Below are positions 35,332 to 45,114 of a stretch of DNA of 64,000 bases, piece after piece. The notes beneath the pieces were generated by a model that was given only the letters and a program-made list of their open reading frames with translations, had not been told where the DNA came from and ran no database searches. Made by a program: the position numbers and the translations under genes. Numbering within the stretch: position 1 is the stretch's first letter; the number at the start of each line of letters is the position of its first letter. Origin of the DNA: JABDIY01 sp963751955 (GTDB lineage Bacteria > Actinomycetota > Acidimicrobiia > Acidimicrobiales > SZUA-35); the NCBI GenBank assembly GCA_963751955.1, contig CAVVWM010000003.1, positions 124,001-188,000 of the forward strand. The letters are read 5' to 3'.

Positions 35332-37722
35332 AGGCTAAACACGCTCCCGAGGCTCTCCCTCAGCATCGATTTCCTGCTGAGCCGTGGCGCCTGGTGGAGC
35401 AGGAATACAGCACAGATGACCTCGGAGTCACTGAGACACTGTTCGCACTGGGCAACGGTTTCATCGGAATGCGAGCCAATCCAGAGGAGGGCCGAGAGGC
35501 TCACAGCCACGGGACGTTCCTGAACGGATTTCATGAGACGTGGCGGATCTCCCATGCTGAGGCGGCCTACGGCTTCGCTGAGGTCGGGCAGACCATCGTC
35601 AACGTTCCGGACGCGAAACTTATCAAGCTCTACGTCGACGACGAACCGCTACTTCTCTCCAGCGCCGATCTGGAGGCCTACGAAAGGTCCATCGACTTCC
35701 GCACCGGTGTCCTGACCAGGGATTTGTTGTGGCGTACACCGGCGGGCAAAAGGGTGCATGTTCGAAGCGAACGCATCGTGAGTTTCGAACACAGGCATCT
35801 TGCCGTGCTCACTTTCGAGGTCACCCTGCTCGACGATTCGGCACCCGTTGTGATCTCCTCACAGCTGCTGAACCGACAAGATGGCGAGGACGAGTACTAC
35901 GTTAGGTCCGCTGCGTTGGGTGAGGGCCAGGACCCTCGAAAGGCACGCAAGTTCGACCACAAGGTTCTTCAGCCCAAAGTACAGCGACACGACGGTAACG
36001 ACGTGGTGCTGGGCTACCAATGCACGAACAGCGGCATGACTCTTGCCGCCAGCTACCGCCACCTGTTCGAGACCCAATGCGAACACACAATCGAGACGGT
36101 CGTGGAAAAGCAGCACGCCAAAACCGTGTTCACCGTGGAAGGACAAGTCGGCAAGACAATACGAATCGAAAAGCTCGTCAGCTACCACACATCGACCGGT
36201 ATTCCCCCAGCCGAACTAGCCGACCGATGCCAACGAACCCTGGCCCGAGCGGCGTCGACGGGGACCGCTGCACTTCGTGCTGAACAAGAAGCCTGGCTCG
36301 ACGCATTCTGGCAGTACAGCGACGTGCAGATCGACGGGGACGAACCAGCCCAACAGGCCATGCGGTGGAACCTGTTCCACCTCGCGCCAGGCGTCAGCCC
36401 GCACCCAAGAAAAGGGCATCGCCGCCAAAGGTGTCACCGCCGACGGATACGAGGGTCACTACTTCTGGGATACCGAGGTCTACGTCATTCCGTTCCTTTC
36501 CTATACCCAACCCGAGACCGCACGTAAGGTGCTGCGATTCCGTTGGAAGATGCTCGACGCAGCTCGCAAACGGGCACGCATGTTCAGTCAGGAGGGCGCC
36601 CTTTTCCCATGGAGAACCATCAACGGCGAGGAAGCATCGGCGTACTACGCAGCAGGAACGGCTCAGTACCACATCAACGCTGCCGTTGCTTATGCGATAA
36701 AGCGGTACGTCGATGCCACCGACGACTGGGACTTTCTGGCCCATGAGGGGGCCGAGACGCTCGTCGAGACCGCCCGAATGTGGGAAGACCTCGGTTTCTA
36801 CGGCCACAACGGCGACACGTCATTCCACATTCACGGTGTCACCGGCCCGGATGAATACACCACGGTGAAAAATGACAACACCTACACGAACATCATGGCT
36901 CGATTCAACATGCGTTTCGCATCCGCTGTGTGCTGCGAACTTCAGGCGCGAATGCCAGAATCCTACGATGCACTCGTCCGGTGCACTGGGCTCACCGACG
37001 CCGAGCGGGAACGCTGGGAGAAAGCCGCAGATGCAATGTTCATCCCTTGGGATGAAGAACTTGGCATCAACCCCCAGGACGATGCGTTTCTCTCACTTGA
37101 GCCGTGGGACTTCTCCCAGACCCCGGATGACAAGTTTCCTTTGTTGTTGAACTTTCATCCTCTTGTGATCTACCGATTTCAGGTGCTCAAACAGGCCGAT
37201 GTGGTCCTTGCGAACTTCCTTCGTGGCAGCAAATTCCCACTTGAACAGAAACGTCGCAATTTCGATTACTACGACCCAATAACGACAGGCGACAGTTCGC
37301 TATCGGCCTGCGTTCAGTCGATCATGGCAGCCGAGGTCGGACATCCCAACCTTGCCATCGAGTACTTCAGAGCGTCGCTCTTCGTCGACCTGGCCGACAC
37401 TCACGGCAACGCCTCAGACGGAGTGCACATCGCCAACGCCGCCGGCGCATGGGCGGGAGTGGTGTACGGCTTTGCAGGTTTCTACGATCCAGGGGCCCAT
37501 TCGCCTGAAGAGCCGATCCGCTTCTCGCCCCGGTTGCCTACAACCTGGCAACGACTGCGGTTCAGCATCTTCCGGCACGGCACCAGAATCGAAGTGACGC
37601 TCGTACCGGCCTCGACCACGATCTCGGTCGAGGGTCCGCCGGTCTTGGTAGCTATCGATGACAAGGTGAGCACCATCGTCGAAGGCAAACCCGAGGTGTT
37701 TCCGATTCCCCCTATCCTCTAG
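35328..37722 (+). CDS. glycoside hydrolase family 65 phosphorylase (trehalose/maltose/kojibiose type), +1 frameshift
   Basis: Inverting disaccharide phosphorylase of about 797 residues. The N-terminal beta-sandwich frame runs from ATG 35328 (FPAEPWRLVEQEY; ETLFALGNGFIGMR) to AMRWNLFHLA. The next codons shift: removing one base from CTCGCGCCAG (36381-36390) gives HLAQASARTQEKGIAAKGV. The catalytic (alpha/alpha)6 barrel then runs on in the other frame to 37722. The general acid Glu lies in HGVTGPDEYTTVKND. GHYFWDTEVYVIPFLSYTQP is conserved in the family. Which glucoside is used cannot be read from sequence. The upstream gene encodes beta-phosphoglucomutase, which fits a beta-glucose 1-phosphate product. 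Confidence 0.9.
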
Positions 37723-37726
37723 TCCG

Positions 37727-38262
37727 ATGCAGAACATCCGACCAGCAGGGAGCGGCAAATCGGCGACATGTGGGGCGTTCGTGCGGGAGCTCGTGAGTCC
37801 GTACGCCGCCTTGATATTCGTCGCGGACGCGGGTGTTGATCCCGGCGACTGGCCAACATCTACCGCATCAAGAATCGCCGACAGCCAACTGGGCCATGCG
37901 CTCGGTTGGGTGTGTGAGGTTCGCCGAAACGACGTTGTGCTGCTGGATCCACTGGGTGAAGGGGTATTGAGAGCCGACCTTCCTGACCTCTCCGCCGCGT
38001 GGAAGCACCAGGTGCGGGCCACGTCGAGCGCGGCTGTCTTCCTGGTACCGGCTCCATCGGTGGTTGAAAAGGTGAGCGGGGCCGAACCCGGGTCACCGGA
38101 GTGGGTTGAGCTCGCTCTGACCGGGCACCACGATCCGATCAGAGCAGCCTCTGTCCGAACCGCACTTGCTGAAGACGCTGGCAGCGTTGCGCTGCCGGGA
38201 CGAAACGAACCGTGTCATTGCGGGTCGGGAAGAAGTTCAAAGCCTGTCACGGACGGCCCTGA
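37727..38262 (+). CDS. SEC-C motif protein, -1 frameshift near the C terminus
   Basis: About 178 residues. The main part has no recognised domain (ALIFVADAGVDPGDW; LGHALGWVCEVRRNDVVLLDP; AAVFLVPAPSVVEKV). The C terminus begins a SEC-C zinc motif, GRNEPCHCGSGR. Adding one A at 38233-38235 completes it as GRKFKACHGRP with a TGA at 38260-38262, the standard SEC-C ending. Without this the frame reads on to 38335 with a random tail. ATG 37727 lies eight bases after TATCCT. The role is unknown; SEC-C motifs bind zinc and often mediate protein contacts. Confidence 0.7.
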
Positions 38263-38321
38263 GGAGATCGCACCTACATCTCCGAAGATTCCGAGAAATC
38301 GATGGCCGATAGGCTCCGGCG

Positions 38322-39734
38322 ATGACACCCGATGAGTTCCGCCTAGCCGGCCACTCGCTGATCGATTGGATCGCCGACTATCGATCGAGCATCGAGGGCA
38401 GACCGGTGCTGGCACCGGTTCGCCCGGGAGAGGTTCGGCGGTTGTTCCCGGTTGACGCGCCCACCGAGCCCGGGAGCTTCGGCGAGCTTCTCGCAGCGCT
38501 CGATACTCGAGTCGTGCCAGGCACCACGATGGTTCAGCATCCGATGCATTACGGCTGGTTCCCATCCAATGCGTCGCTAGCTTCGGTGCTTGGCGATCTG
38601 GCTTCGTCAGGTCTGGGTGGCCTGGGAATTTCGTGGGAGAGCTGCCCATCCCTCACCGAGGTCGAAGAGGTGGTGTGCGAGTGGCTCCGCCAGCTCACCG
38701 GGATCTCCCAGGAGTGGACCGGGACCATCACCGATACCGCCAGCACCGGAATCTTCACCGCCGTGCTAGCCGCCAGAGAGCGGGCGTCGGGTATGAGCCA
38801 GAACAGAGGAGGGTTGGTCGGCCATGACTCCCCTCTGGTCGCCTACACCACTTCACAGGCTAACTCTTCAGTTGCCAAGGCTGCGCTGCTTGCCGGCCTG
38901 GGTTGGGACAACATCCATGTCGTTGAAGTCGATCCGCACACTCGAGCCATGAATCCTGAAGCGCTGCGATCGGCAATGGCTCAGGACGCGGCGGCGGGGC
39001 GAGCCCCAGCCGTAGTCATTGCCAACGTGGGTAGCACCGGCGTGACAGCAATGGATCCGCTGGAGCCGATCGTTGAGATCGCTCGGCCGTATGGAGCGTG
39101 GGTTCATGTAGACGCTGCCATGGCTGGTTCAGCGATGTTGCTTCCCGAGTGCCGCCACCTGTTCGAGGGCGTCGAAGGTGCGGACTCGCTGGGCTGGAAC
39201 CCACACAAATGGATGGGCACCATCCTGGATTGTTCGCTGCTGTATGTGAGAGACATCGAGCAACTCACCCGCGTGATGTCAACCAACCCCAGCTACCTGA
39301 GGTCTGCGGCCGATGGCCAAGCGATCCAGTACCGGGACTGGGGTATTCCCCTGGGGCGAAGGTTCCGGGCTCTGAAGCTGTGGTTCCACCTTCATCTGGA
39401 TGGCATCGACGCCATCCAGACTCGACTCCGCCGCGACCTCGCCAATGCCCAATGGCTTGCAGAACAGGTGGAACAGACCCCGAAGTGGAAGATGGTGGCT
39501 CCGCTGACACTGCAAACGGTCTGTGTGCGCCACGAACCAGAGGGCTTGCAGGGTGAAGAGTTGGACTCCCACACTCTTGAATGGGTCAACCGAATCAACT
39601 CTTCGGGTGCGGCATACATGACCCCGGCGATGCTCGACGACCGCTGGTTTGTGCGGATCTCGGTGGGAGTTGAGTCCACCGAACGACACCATGTCGAAGC
39701 TCTCTGGGAACTGCTGCAACTAACAGTTTCCTAA
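38322..39734 (+). CDS. PLP-dependent amino-acid decarboxylase (group II, aromatic amino-acid decarboxylase-like)
   Basis: A 470-residue group II decarboxylase. Seen: MVQHPMHYGWFPSNASLASVLGDL (typical substrate loop), TDTASTGIFTAVLAARE, the PLP aspartate in GAWVHVDAAMAGSAML, and the PLP lysine in GWNPHKWMGTILDCSLLYV. The remainder folds as DWGIPLGRRFRALKLWFHL. This matches tryptophan/tyrosine/DOPA-type decarboxylases; the substrate is not fixed by sequence. ATG 38322 is six bases after TAGGCT (leaderless). The last four bases overlap the convergent selO gene. Confidence 0.88.
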   Translation: MTPDEFRLAGHSLIDWIADYRSSIEGRPVLAPVRPGEVRRLFPVDAPTEPGSFGELLAALDTRVVPGTTMVQHPMHYGWFPSNASLASVLGDLASSGLGGLGISWESCPSLTEVEEVVCEWLRQLTGISQEWTGTITDTASTGIFTAVLAARERASGMSQNRGGLVGHDSPLVAYTTSQANSSVAKAALLAGLGWDNIHVVEVDPHTRAMNPEALRSAMAQDAAAGRAPAVVIANVGSTGVTAMDPLEPIVEIARPYGAWVHVDAAMAGSAMLLPECRHLFEGVEGADSLGWNPHKWMGTILDCSLLYVRDIEQLTRVMSTNPSYLRSAADGQAIQYRDWGIPLGRRFRALKLWFHLHLDGIDAIQTRLRRDLANAQWLAEQVEQTPKWKMVAPLTLQTVCVRHEPEGLQGEELDSHTLEWVNRINSSGAAYMTPAMLDDRWFVRISVGVESTERHHVEALWELLQLTVS

Positions 39735-41311
39735 CTTGAGCAACTCAGCATCGAACACCCGGGCCTCATCCGCGCCCACTCGGGGCGACGCTCGGCCCAC
39801 TTCTCTTTGCCCGGTTGATCGTCGTAGGGTCGGCGGAGTAGGTCATAGACCTCATGCAGCACCGTGTAGTCACCCGCGGTTGCGGCGTCGATCGCCAGCT
39901 GGGCGATGTAGTTTCGCAAAACGTATTTGGGATTCGCCGAATTCATCAACGCCGTGTCCCGAACCCGACCGACGCGCTCGGAATAGCGCATCAGCCAACC
40001 ATGGGTCCGCTCAATTACATCGGTGGTGAGCTGATCGGGCTGGTAATACGCGTCGAGCAGCGCTTCGGGGATCTTTCCCTCGGCGAGTTTGCCGAGATCG
40101 ACCTGGGCGAGGTTCCGATAGAAGATCGGCATATCGGTTTCCACCAGCTGGAGGGTGTTGGCGAGTGAGTCGAAGAGCTCGTCGTCGCTCTCCATCACAT
40201 CGGTGATGCCGAGCTTTCTGGCCAAGGCAGCACGATTGCCTTCCACGAACGCATCAGCGAAGCGGTCAAGTGCCTCCTGCAGGGGTTCGACTTTGCCAAT
40301 GAGCGGAAAAATCGCATTGGCGAAGCGAACCAGATTCCACTGGGCGATACCGGGTTGATTCCCGTACTGGTATCTCTTCATGTGGGCGTCCGTGGTGTTG
40401 GGCGTCCACCCCGGGTCGAAGTCCTCCAACCATCCGTAAGGGCCGTAGTCGATGGTGATGCCGTGGATAGACAGATTGTCGGTGTTCATCACGCCGTGGA
40501 CGAAACCTACGCGCATCCACTCGACGACCATGGCGGCCGTGGTCTGACAGACTCGCTCGAACCACTCCACGTAGGTGTCGCTATCAGGAGCGTCGGCATT
40601 TGCGAGATCAGCAAAGTGGTGACGAATTGTGTAGTCGGCGAGGGCTTTGAGAACTTCGTCTTCGCCGCGGCTGGCGGGCAACTCGAAGTTCCCGAAACGA
40701 ATGAAGGACGGTGCTACCCGACACACGATTGCGCCCGGTTCAGGCGCAGCGTTGCCGTCGTAGAACATATCCCGCACGACCTCGTCACCAGTTCGAACCA
40801 GACTGAGAGCGCGAGTTGTCGGCACACCCAGGAAATGCATTGCCTCACTGCACAGGAATTCACGCACGCTTGAGCGAAGCACAGCACGCCCATCAGCCCG
40901 CCGGCTATAGGGAGTTGGCCCCGCTCCTTTGAGTTGCAGCATCCAATGGGATCCATCGGCGACAACGAGTTCGCCCAGGGTGATCGCCCGGCCATCACCT
41001 AGTTGCCCTGCCCAGTTGCCAAACTGATGACCACCGTAGTTCATGGCGAATGTATCGGTTCCAGGTAATCGGCGGTTACCAGCGAGGGCTTCCACCATCT
41101 CGGGAGCGGTCATCTGCGCAACACTCAGGTTCAGCTCACGAGCAAGTTCGGGAGCCCAAGCGATCATCTCAGGGGCTGCAACGGCCGTGGGGGCGACGCG
41201 GCTGAACGCCGCACCGGTTACCTGGCGAAGAGCGGTTCCCTCGTTGGGATCCGCTGGCAATTCAGCGGTGAAGGTGTTGTTCCAGGGCAGGTCCAGATCA
41301 ACCGTCGTCAT
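39731..41311 (-). CDS. selO: protein adenylyltransferase SelO
   Basis: Pseudokinase-fold AMPylase (YdiU/UPF0061), 526 residues. The N terminus has the family block LPWNNTFTAELPADP and NYGGHQFGNWAGQLGDGRAI. Then come LQLKGAGPTPYSRRADGRAVLRSS (quoted only as AGPTPYSRRADGRAV) and FVHGVMNTDNLSIHG with TIDYGPYGWLEDFD, the active-site metal region. It ends with the Cys-rich tail GCSMLSCSS, as in family members with a redox-linked C-terminal disulfide. SelO transfers AMP to proteins during oxidative stress. ATG 41311 is seven bases after TAGGCT on the minus strand. Confidence 0.93.
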   Translation of the reverse strand: MTTVDLDLPWNNTFTAELPADPNEGTALRQVTGAAFSRVAPTAVAAPEMIAWAPELARELNLSVAQMTAPEMVEALAGNRRLPGTDTFAMNYGGHQFGNWAGQLGDGRAITLGELVVADGSHWMLQLKGAGPTPYSRRADGRAVLRSSVREFLCSEAMHFLGVPTTRALSLVRTGDEVVRDMFYDGNAAPEPGAIVCRVAPSFIRFGNFELPASRGEDEVLKALADYTIRHHFADLANADAPDSDTYVEWFERVCQTTAAMVVEWMRVGFVHGVMNTDNLSIHGITIDYGPYGWLEDFDPGWTPNTTDAHMKRYQYGNQPGIAQWNLVRFANAIFPLIGKVEPLQEALDRFADAFVEGNRAALARKLGITDVMESDDELFDSLANTLQLVETDMPIFYRNLAQVDLGKLAEGKIPEALLDAYYQPDQLTTDVIERTHGWLMRYSERVGRVRDTALMNSANPKYVLRNYIAQLAIDAATAGDYTVLHEVYDLLRRPYDDQPGKEKWAERRPEWARMRPGCSMLSCSS

Positions 41312-41377
41312 ACACAAGAGCCTAGAGCTCACGTTGGACTACCGACCCTACCGAGGCTGCACCTATGGTTGCTGAAG

Positions 41378-42391
41378 ATGGCTGATTTACCAGTGCTGGA
41401 CATCGCTTCCTTCATTGAGGATCCGATCTCTTCGATGGGTCTTCGTTTCGCTCACGAGCTCCGTGATGTCTGCCATGTCACCGGATTCGCCCACATTGTT
41501 GGCCACGGAATCGAGCCCACTCTGGAACGCCGATTGCTCGGGGTTGTGCGGGAGTTCTTCGCTCTGCCCGAGGGGGCTCGTACGTCTTTGGCCATCGAGA
41601 AGTCCGCTGCCTTCAGGGGCTACACCGTGCTGGGTGATGAACGAACCGCTGGTGCTCAAGACTGGCGGGATCAGCTGGACATCGGACCCGAGCAAGACGC
41701 GCCTGGTCCCGGGCACGAAGGACCCCCGTGGCTACGACTAAGAGGTCCAAATCAGTGGCCATCCGAACTCCCCCACATGGCACCGCTCGCACTCGCGTGG
41801 CTACAGGAGATGAATCAGCTTGGCCTGGCGGTTGTGCGAGCACTCGCGATCGGGTTGGGTCAATCGATCGATCACTTCGACACCTTCTTCGAACCGGCTG
41901 ACCTGCATGCCAAGTTCATCCGATACCCAGCCGGGATTGGTCCAACCGACCAGGGTGTTGGCCGTCATCACGACAGCGGTCTCCTCACGTTCATTCTCCA
42001 GGACGGCGTTGCCGGCCTCCAGGTAGAGATCGACCAGACAATGGTGACGGTGGAGCCGATGGAGGGCGCGTATGTGATGAATCTAGGGGCCATGATGCAA
42101 GCAGCGACAAACGGCTACCTGAGAGCCACACCACATCGAGTGATCGCTCCGACAGGGGTCGAAGATCGACTGTCGCTTGCGTTCTTCTTCAACCCGGCCT
42201 TCGAAACAGTGTTCGAGCCGTTGGACCTGCCTTCGGAACTGGCTGAGCTCGCCTCGCCCGATCTTGTCGATCTGAAAGGAGAGGCGATCCACACGGTCTT
42301 CGGCGAGAACAACCTCAAGGTACGGCTTCGTTCCCATCCCGACGTCGCCCACCGACACTATTCAGACGTACTCGCCACGCAGAACGACTGA
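41378..42391 (+). CDS. 2-oxoglutarate/Fe(II) oxygenase, isopenicillin N synthase-like
   Basis: A 337-residue non-heme iron dioxygenase. The N-terminal DIOX_N part is seen (LPVLDIASFIED; CHVTGFAHIVGHGI). The iron triad is H-x-D in GVGRHHDSGLLTF and the distal His in YLRATPHRVIAPTG, and the 2OG-binding R-x-S is in EDRLSLAFFFNP. These residues are intact. The substrate is unknown; relatives hydroxylate small molecules or make antibiotic precursors. ATG 41378 has TATGGT eight bases upstream. The gene converges on livF. Confidence 0.87.
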   Translation: MADLPVLDIASFIEDPISSMGLRFAHELRDVCHVTGFAHIVGHGIEPTLERRLLGVVREFFALPEGARTSLAIEKSAAFRGYTVLGDERTAGAQDWRDQLDIGPEQDAPGPGHEGPPWLRLRGPNQWPSELPHMAPLALAWLQEMNQLGLAVVRALAIGLGQSIDHFDTFFEPADLHAKFIRYPAGIGPTDQGVGRHHDSGLLTFILQDGVAGLQVEIDQTMVTVEPMEGAYVMNLGAMMQAATNGYLRATPHRVIAPTGVEDRLSLAFFFNPAFETVFEPLDLPSELAELASPDLVDLKGEAIHTVFGENNLKVRLRSHPDVAHRHYSDVLATQND

Positions 42392-42447
42392 CCACACAAC
42401 GCGGTCAGCCCCCCAGCGACGCATCGTCGTTCATGAGCGAATGCGTC
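42388..42447. terminator. possible bidirectional terminator region between the oxygenase and livF
   Basis: Two short dyads lie in the 143-base convergent gap. CTGACC/GGTCAG (42388-42393 and 42403-42408) overlaps the oxygenase stop codon. GACGCAT/ATGCGTC (42418-42424 and 42441-42447) follows. No U-run follows either, so the termination role is inferred only from convergent genes. Confidence 0.35.
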
Positions 42448-42534
42448 GTGCGCCGGTGCGAGTCGAGCGTGGGCCCAGAGGATCGGCGAACGCACCGGAA
42501 CCTCTGTGGTAACGGGCCCGCTGCAGGCGAAGAC

Positions 42535-43269
42535 TTAGTCTTGGTGGGTCTTGACCAGGGTGCCGAGGTAGAGCTCGATCACCTTGGGATCTGTGAGCAG
42601 ATCGTTGCCTGAGCCGGTGTATGCATTGGAACCCTGGTCCAGGACATAACCACGGTCGCAGATCTGAAGGCATCGGCTGGCGTTTTGTTCCACCATCACA
42701 ATGGAAACGCCTGCCTTATTGATCCTCCTGGTGCGAACGAACACCTCGTCCTGCAAGAGCGGTGAGAGCCCGGCCGAGGGCTCATCGAGCAGAAGAACCG
42801 ATGGGTTCATCATGAGTGCCCTGCCCATGGCCAGCATCTGTCGCTCTCCGCCCGAAAGTGATCCCGCCCGTTGGCTCTTTCGCTCGACGAGACGGGGAAA
42901 CATCTCACCCACGACCTCGAAGCGTTCCTGGAACATGTCCGGTTTGAGGAAGACACCCATCTCCAGGTTCTCCTGGACCGTGAGCGACTGGAACACGTTG
43001 TCGTTCTGGGGGACATACCCGATCCCCTTCGACACCAGACTGTGGGCCTTCAGACCGGTGATGTCTTCACCCCGGAGGCGGATGGATCCCTGACTGATTC
43101 TGAGGAGCCCGAACAGCGACTTGAGAAGTGTCGACTTGCCGGCACCGTTGGGTCCGATGATGCCAACGAGTTCACCCTCGGCCAGGGTGAGCGAGCAATT
43201 ATTCAGAATGTCAACACCGGGGATATACCCGCCGGTCACGTTGTCGGCAATGAGCAGCGGTTCGGTCAT
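42535..43269 (-). CDS. livF: branched-chain amino-acid ABC transporter, ATP-binding protein LivF
   Basis: ABC ATPase of 244 residues. Walker A GPNGAGKSTLLKS (about 38-50), signature LSGGERQMLAMG, Walker B VLLLDEPSAGLSP, and the H-loop position is replaced in VSIVMVEQNAS, as is usual for LivF. It pairs with LivG to energise the LivHM permease. Its start overlaps the end of livG by four bases. It is the last gene of the livK-H-M-G-F operon on the minus strand. Confidence 0.93.
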   Translation of the reverse strand: MTEPLLIADNVTGGYIPGVDILNNCSLTLAEGELVGIIGPNGAGKSTLLKSLFGLLRISQGSIRLRGEDITGLKAHSLVSKGIGYVPQNDNVFQSLTVQENLEMGVFLKPDMFQERFEVVGEMFPRLVERKSQRAGSLSGGERQMLAMGRALMMNPSVLLLDEPSAGLSPLLQDEVFVRTRRINKAGVSIVMVEQNASRCLQICDRGYVLDQGSNAYTGSGNDLLTDPKVIELYLGTLVKTHQD

Positions 43270-44135
43270 GCGTCGTCTCCAAAATCCAGAGGGGCGTCGT
43301 GGTGTGTACCGAGATAGGCCGAAACCACCGCTTCGTTGTCAGAGATCGACTTGGGTGGACCTTCGGCGATTATCCGACCCTCTGCCATCACGATCACCCA
43401 GTCGCTGATGTCCTGAACCATGTCCATATCGTGCTCCACGAAGAGCACGGTCATTCCCTGGGCCCTGAGTCCCTTGATGTGGTCCAGCAGTGACTGTTTG
43501 AGGGCCGGGTTCACACCGGCCATTGGCTCATCGAGCATCACGATCTCGGGCTTGACCATCAGCGCTCGAGCCATTTCGAGCAGTTTGCGCTGGCCGCCCG
43601 AAAGGGTGCCGGCGAACTCATCTCGCATTTTGTCCATCTTGAACCGAGCCAGAAGGACGTCTGCTTCCTCCTCGATCTTGCGGTCTTGGTCCCTCCAGAG
43701 GAACGGGAATATCGCCTTGAAGATCGACTCACCGCTCTGACCGGTGGCTCCGAGTTTCATGTTCTCCAGCACTGTCATTTTCGACAACGCCTTGGTGAGC
43801 TGGAAGGTCCGGACCATTCCCAGATTGGCGACCTTGTAGGCCGGCACACCCTTGAGGCTCTTGCCCTCGAAGACGGCCTCACCGGTGTCGGGCTCGTCGA
43901 AGTTGGTGAGGAGATTGAAGAAGGTCGTCTTGCCGGCGCCGTTTGGGCCGATCAACGCCGTGATCACTCCTCGCTGTACTTCCACATACTCGACATCGAC
44001 CGCCTTGAGACCGCCGAAGCTACGAGAGATATTGGTTGCAACGAGTATGGGATCGGGTTTCTTGGCCCCCGGTTCCCGTGGCACACCATCCAAGGCTTTG
44101 GCGGCGTCGGATCGGGTGTCGGTGTCAGCGGTCAT
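43266..44135 (-). CDS. livG: branched-chain amino-acid ABC transporter, ATP-binding protein LivG
   Basis: ABC ATPase of about 289 residues. Walker A GPNGAGKTTFFNLL, signature LSGGQRKLLEMA, Walker B IVMLDEPMAGVNP, and H-loop VLFVEHDMDMV. The N terminus has about 30 extra polar residues (TADTDTRSDAAKAL) before the ABC core, longer than the standard LivG. ATG 44135 overlaps the livM end by 11 bases, with GGAAGAG just upstream. It lies between livM and livF in a tightly coupled operon. Confidence 0.92.
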   Translation of the reverse strand: MTADTDTRSDAAKALDGVPREPGAKKPDPILVATNISRSFGGLKAVDVEYVEVQRGVITALIGPNGAGKTTFFNLLTNFDEPDTGEAVFEGKSLKGVPAYKVANLGMVRTFQLTKALSKMTVLENMKLGATGQSGESIFKAIFPFLWRDQDRKIEEEADVLLARFKMDKMRDEFAGTLSGGQRKLLEMARALMVKPEIVMLDEPMAGVNPALKQSLLDHIKGLRAQGMTVLFVEHDMDMVQDISDWVIVMAEGRIIAEGPPKSISDNEAVVSAYLGTHHDAPLDFGDDA

Positions 44136-45114
44136 CGAGGGCCATCTCTTCCTTGTTACCAAATAGTCCCTGCGGCCTCCGCCATGCGAGGAAGACCAGC
44201 AAACCTCCCACGAGCATGAAGCGGACCTGACCCACCTGGGTTCCGGTGAGCAACCAATCGGGAATCACACCCTCGGAGACGCCCGAGCGCATCACGGTGT
44301 CGGCGAAGGCCAGCACACCCCAGAGGATCATGGCACCGACGACAGGACCGAAGATCGTGCCCGCCCCTCCGAGGATTACGGCAACCCATGCGAAGAACGT
44401 GACATCGGTGATGAAGTTGTCCGGCTGGGCGGACTGGGTGCCAATCGCGCGAATCATGCCGCCGATGGCTCCGATGACACCTCCGAGGATCAGCGCCTGC
44501 ATCTTGTAGGTGAACACATTCTTGCCAAGGCTGCGGGCGGCATCCTCGTCTTCTCGGATCGCCTTGAGCACGCGACCCCACGGACTGTTGATGAGAAGGT
44601 ACGTGAGTCCTAGCACAATGCCTACCGTGATCCAGCCGACCACGAACACCCACATCTGATTACCCTGAAATAGGTTGAAGAAGTATCGCTGGCGTGCCTC
44701 GAATGGGCTGAGTGCGTAGAAGTCCTTGGCGAATCCGGACAGACCATCCGAGGACCCAGTCCACTCATCCAGAGCCGGTGTCCGGGCTACCAGACGAAAA
44801 ATCTCAGCGGTGGCGATCGTGACCATTGCCAGGTAATCCGCACGCAGGCGGAGCGTCGGGATTCCTAGCAGCAGTGCCAAGATCACCGGAAACACGAATA
44901 TTCCCACGAAGACGCCCACCCAGAAAGAACCGCCAAAGGTGATCACGGTCATGGACAAGCCGTAGGCTCCGGCCGCCATGAACACCGCCTGCCCGAAGTT
45001 CAGCAGACCTGTGTAACCGAAATGGATGTTGAGACCGATGGCAGCGAGAGCGAAGTAGATCGCCTGATCACCGATGAGCCCGCGAACGGTGTCGGAGATG
45101 ATTGAAGCGAACAT
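44125..45114 (-). CDS. livM: branched-chain amino-acid ABC transporter, permease LivM
   Basis: Inner-membrane permease of 329 residues with about eight to nine hydrophobic helices. The family block GYTGLLNFGQAVFMAAGAYG is near residues 35-54. The cytoplasmic coupling loop is INSPWGRVLKAIREDEDAARSLGKN. The last part is FVGPVVGAM-like, here IFGPVVGAMILWG. ATG 45114 overlaps the livH stop (TGATG). LivM forms a heterodimer with LivH. A DEDAARSLG EAA-like motif is intact. Confidence 0.92.
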   Translation of the reverse strand: MFASIISDTVRGLIGDQAIYFALAAIGLNIHFGYTGLLNFGQAVFMAAGAYGLSMTVITFGGSFWVGVFVGIFVFPVILALLLGIPTLRLRADYLAMVTIATAEIFRLVARTPALDEWTGSSDGLSGFAKDFYALSPFEARQRYFFNLFQGNQMWVFVVGWITVGIVLGLTYLLINSPWGRVLKAIREDEDAARSLGKNVFTYKMQALILGGVIGAIGGMIRAIGTQSAQPDNFITDVTFFAWVAVILGGAGTIFGPVVGAMILWGVLAFADTVMRSGVSEGVIPDWLLTGTQVGQVRFMLVGGLLVFLAWRRPQGLFGNKEEMALDDR

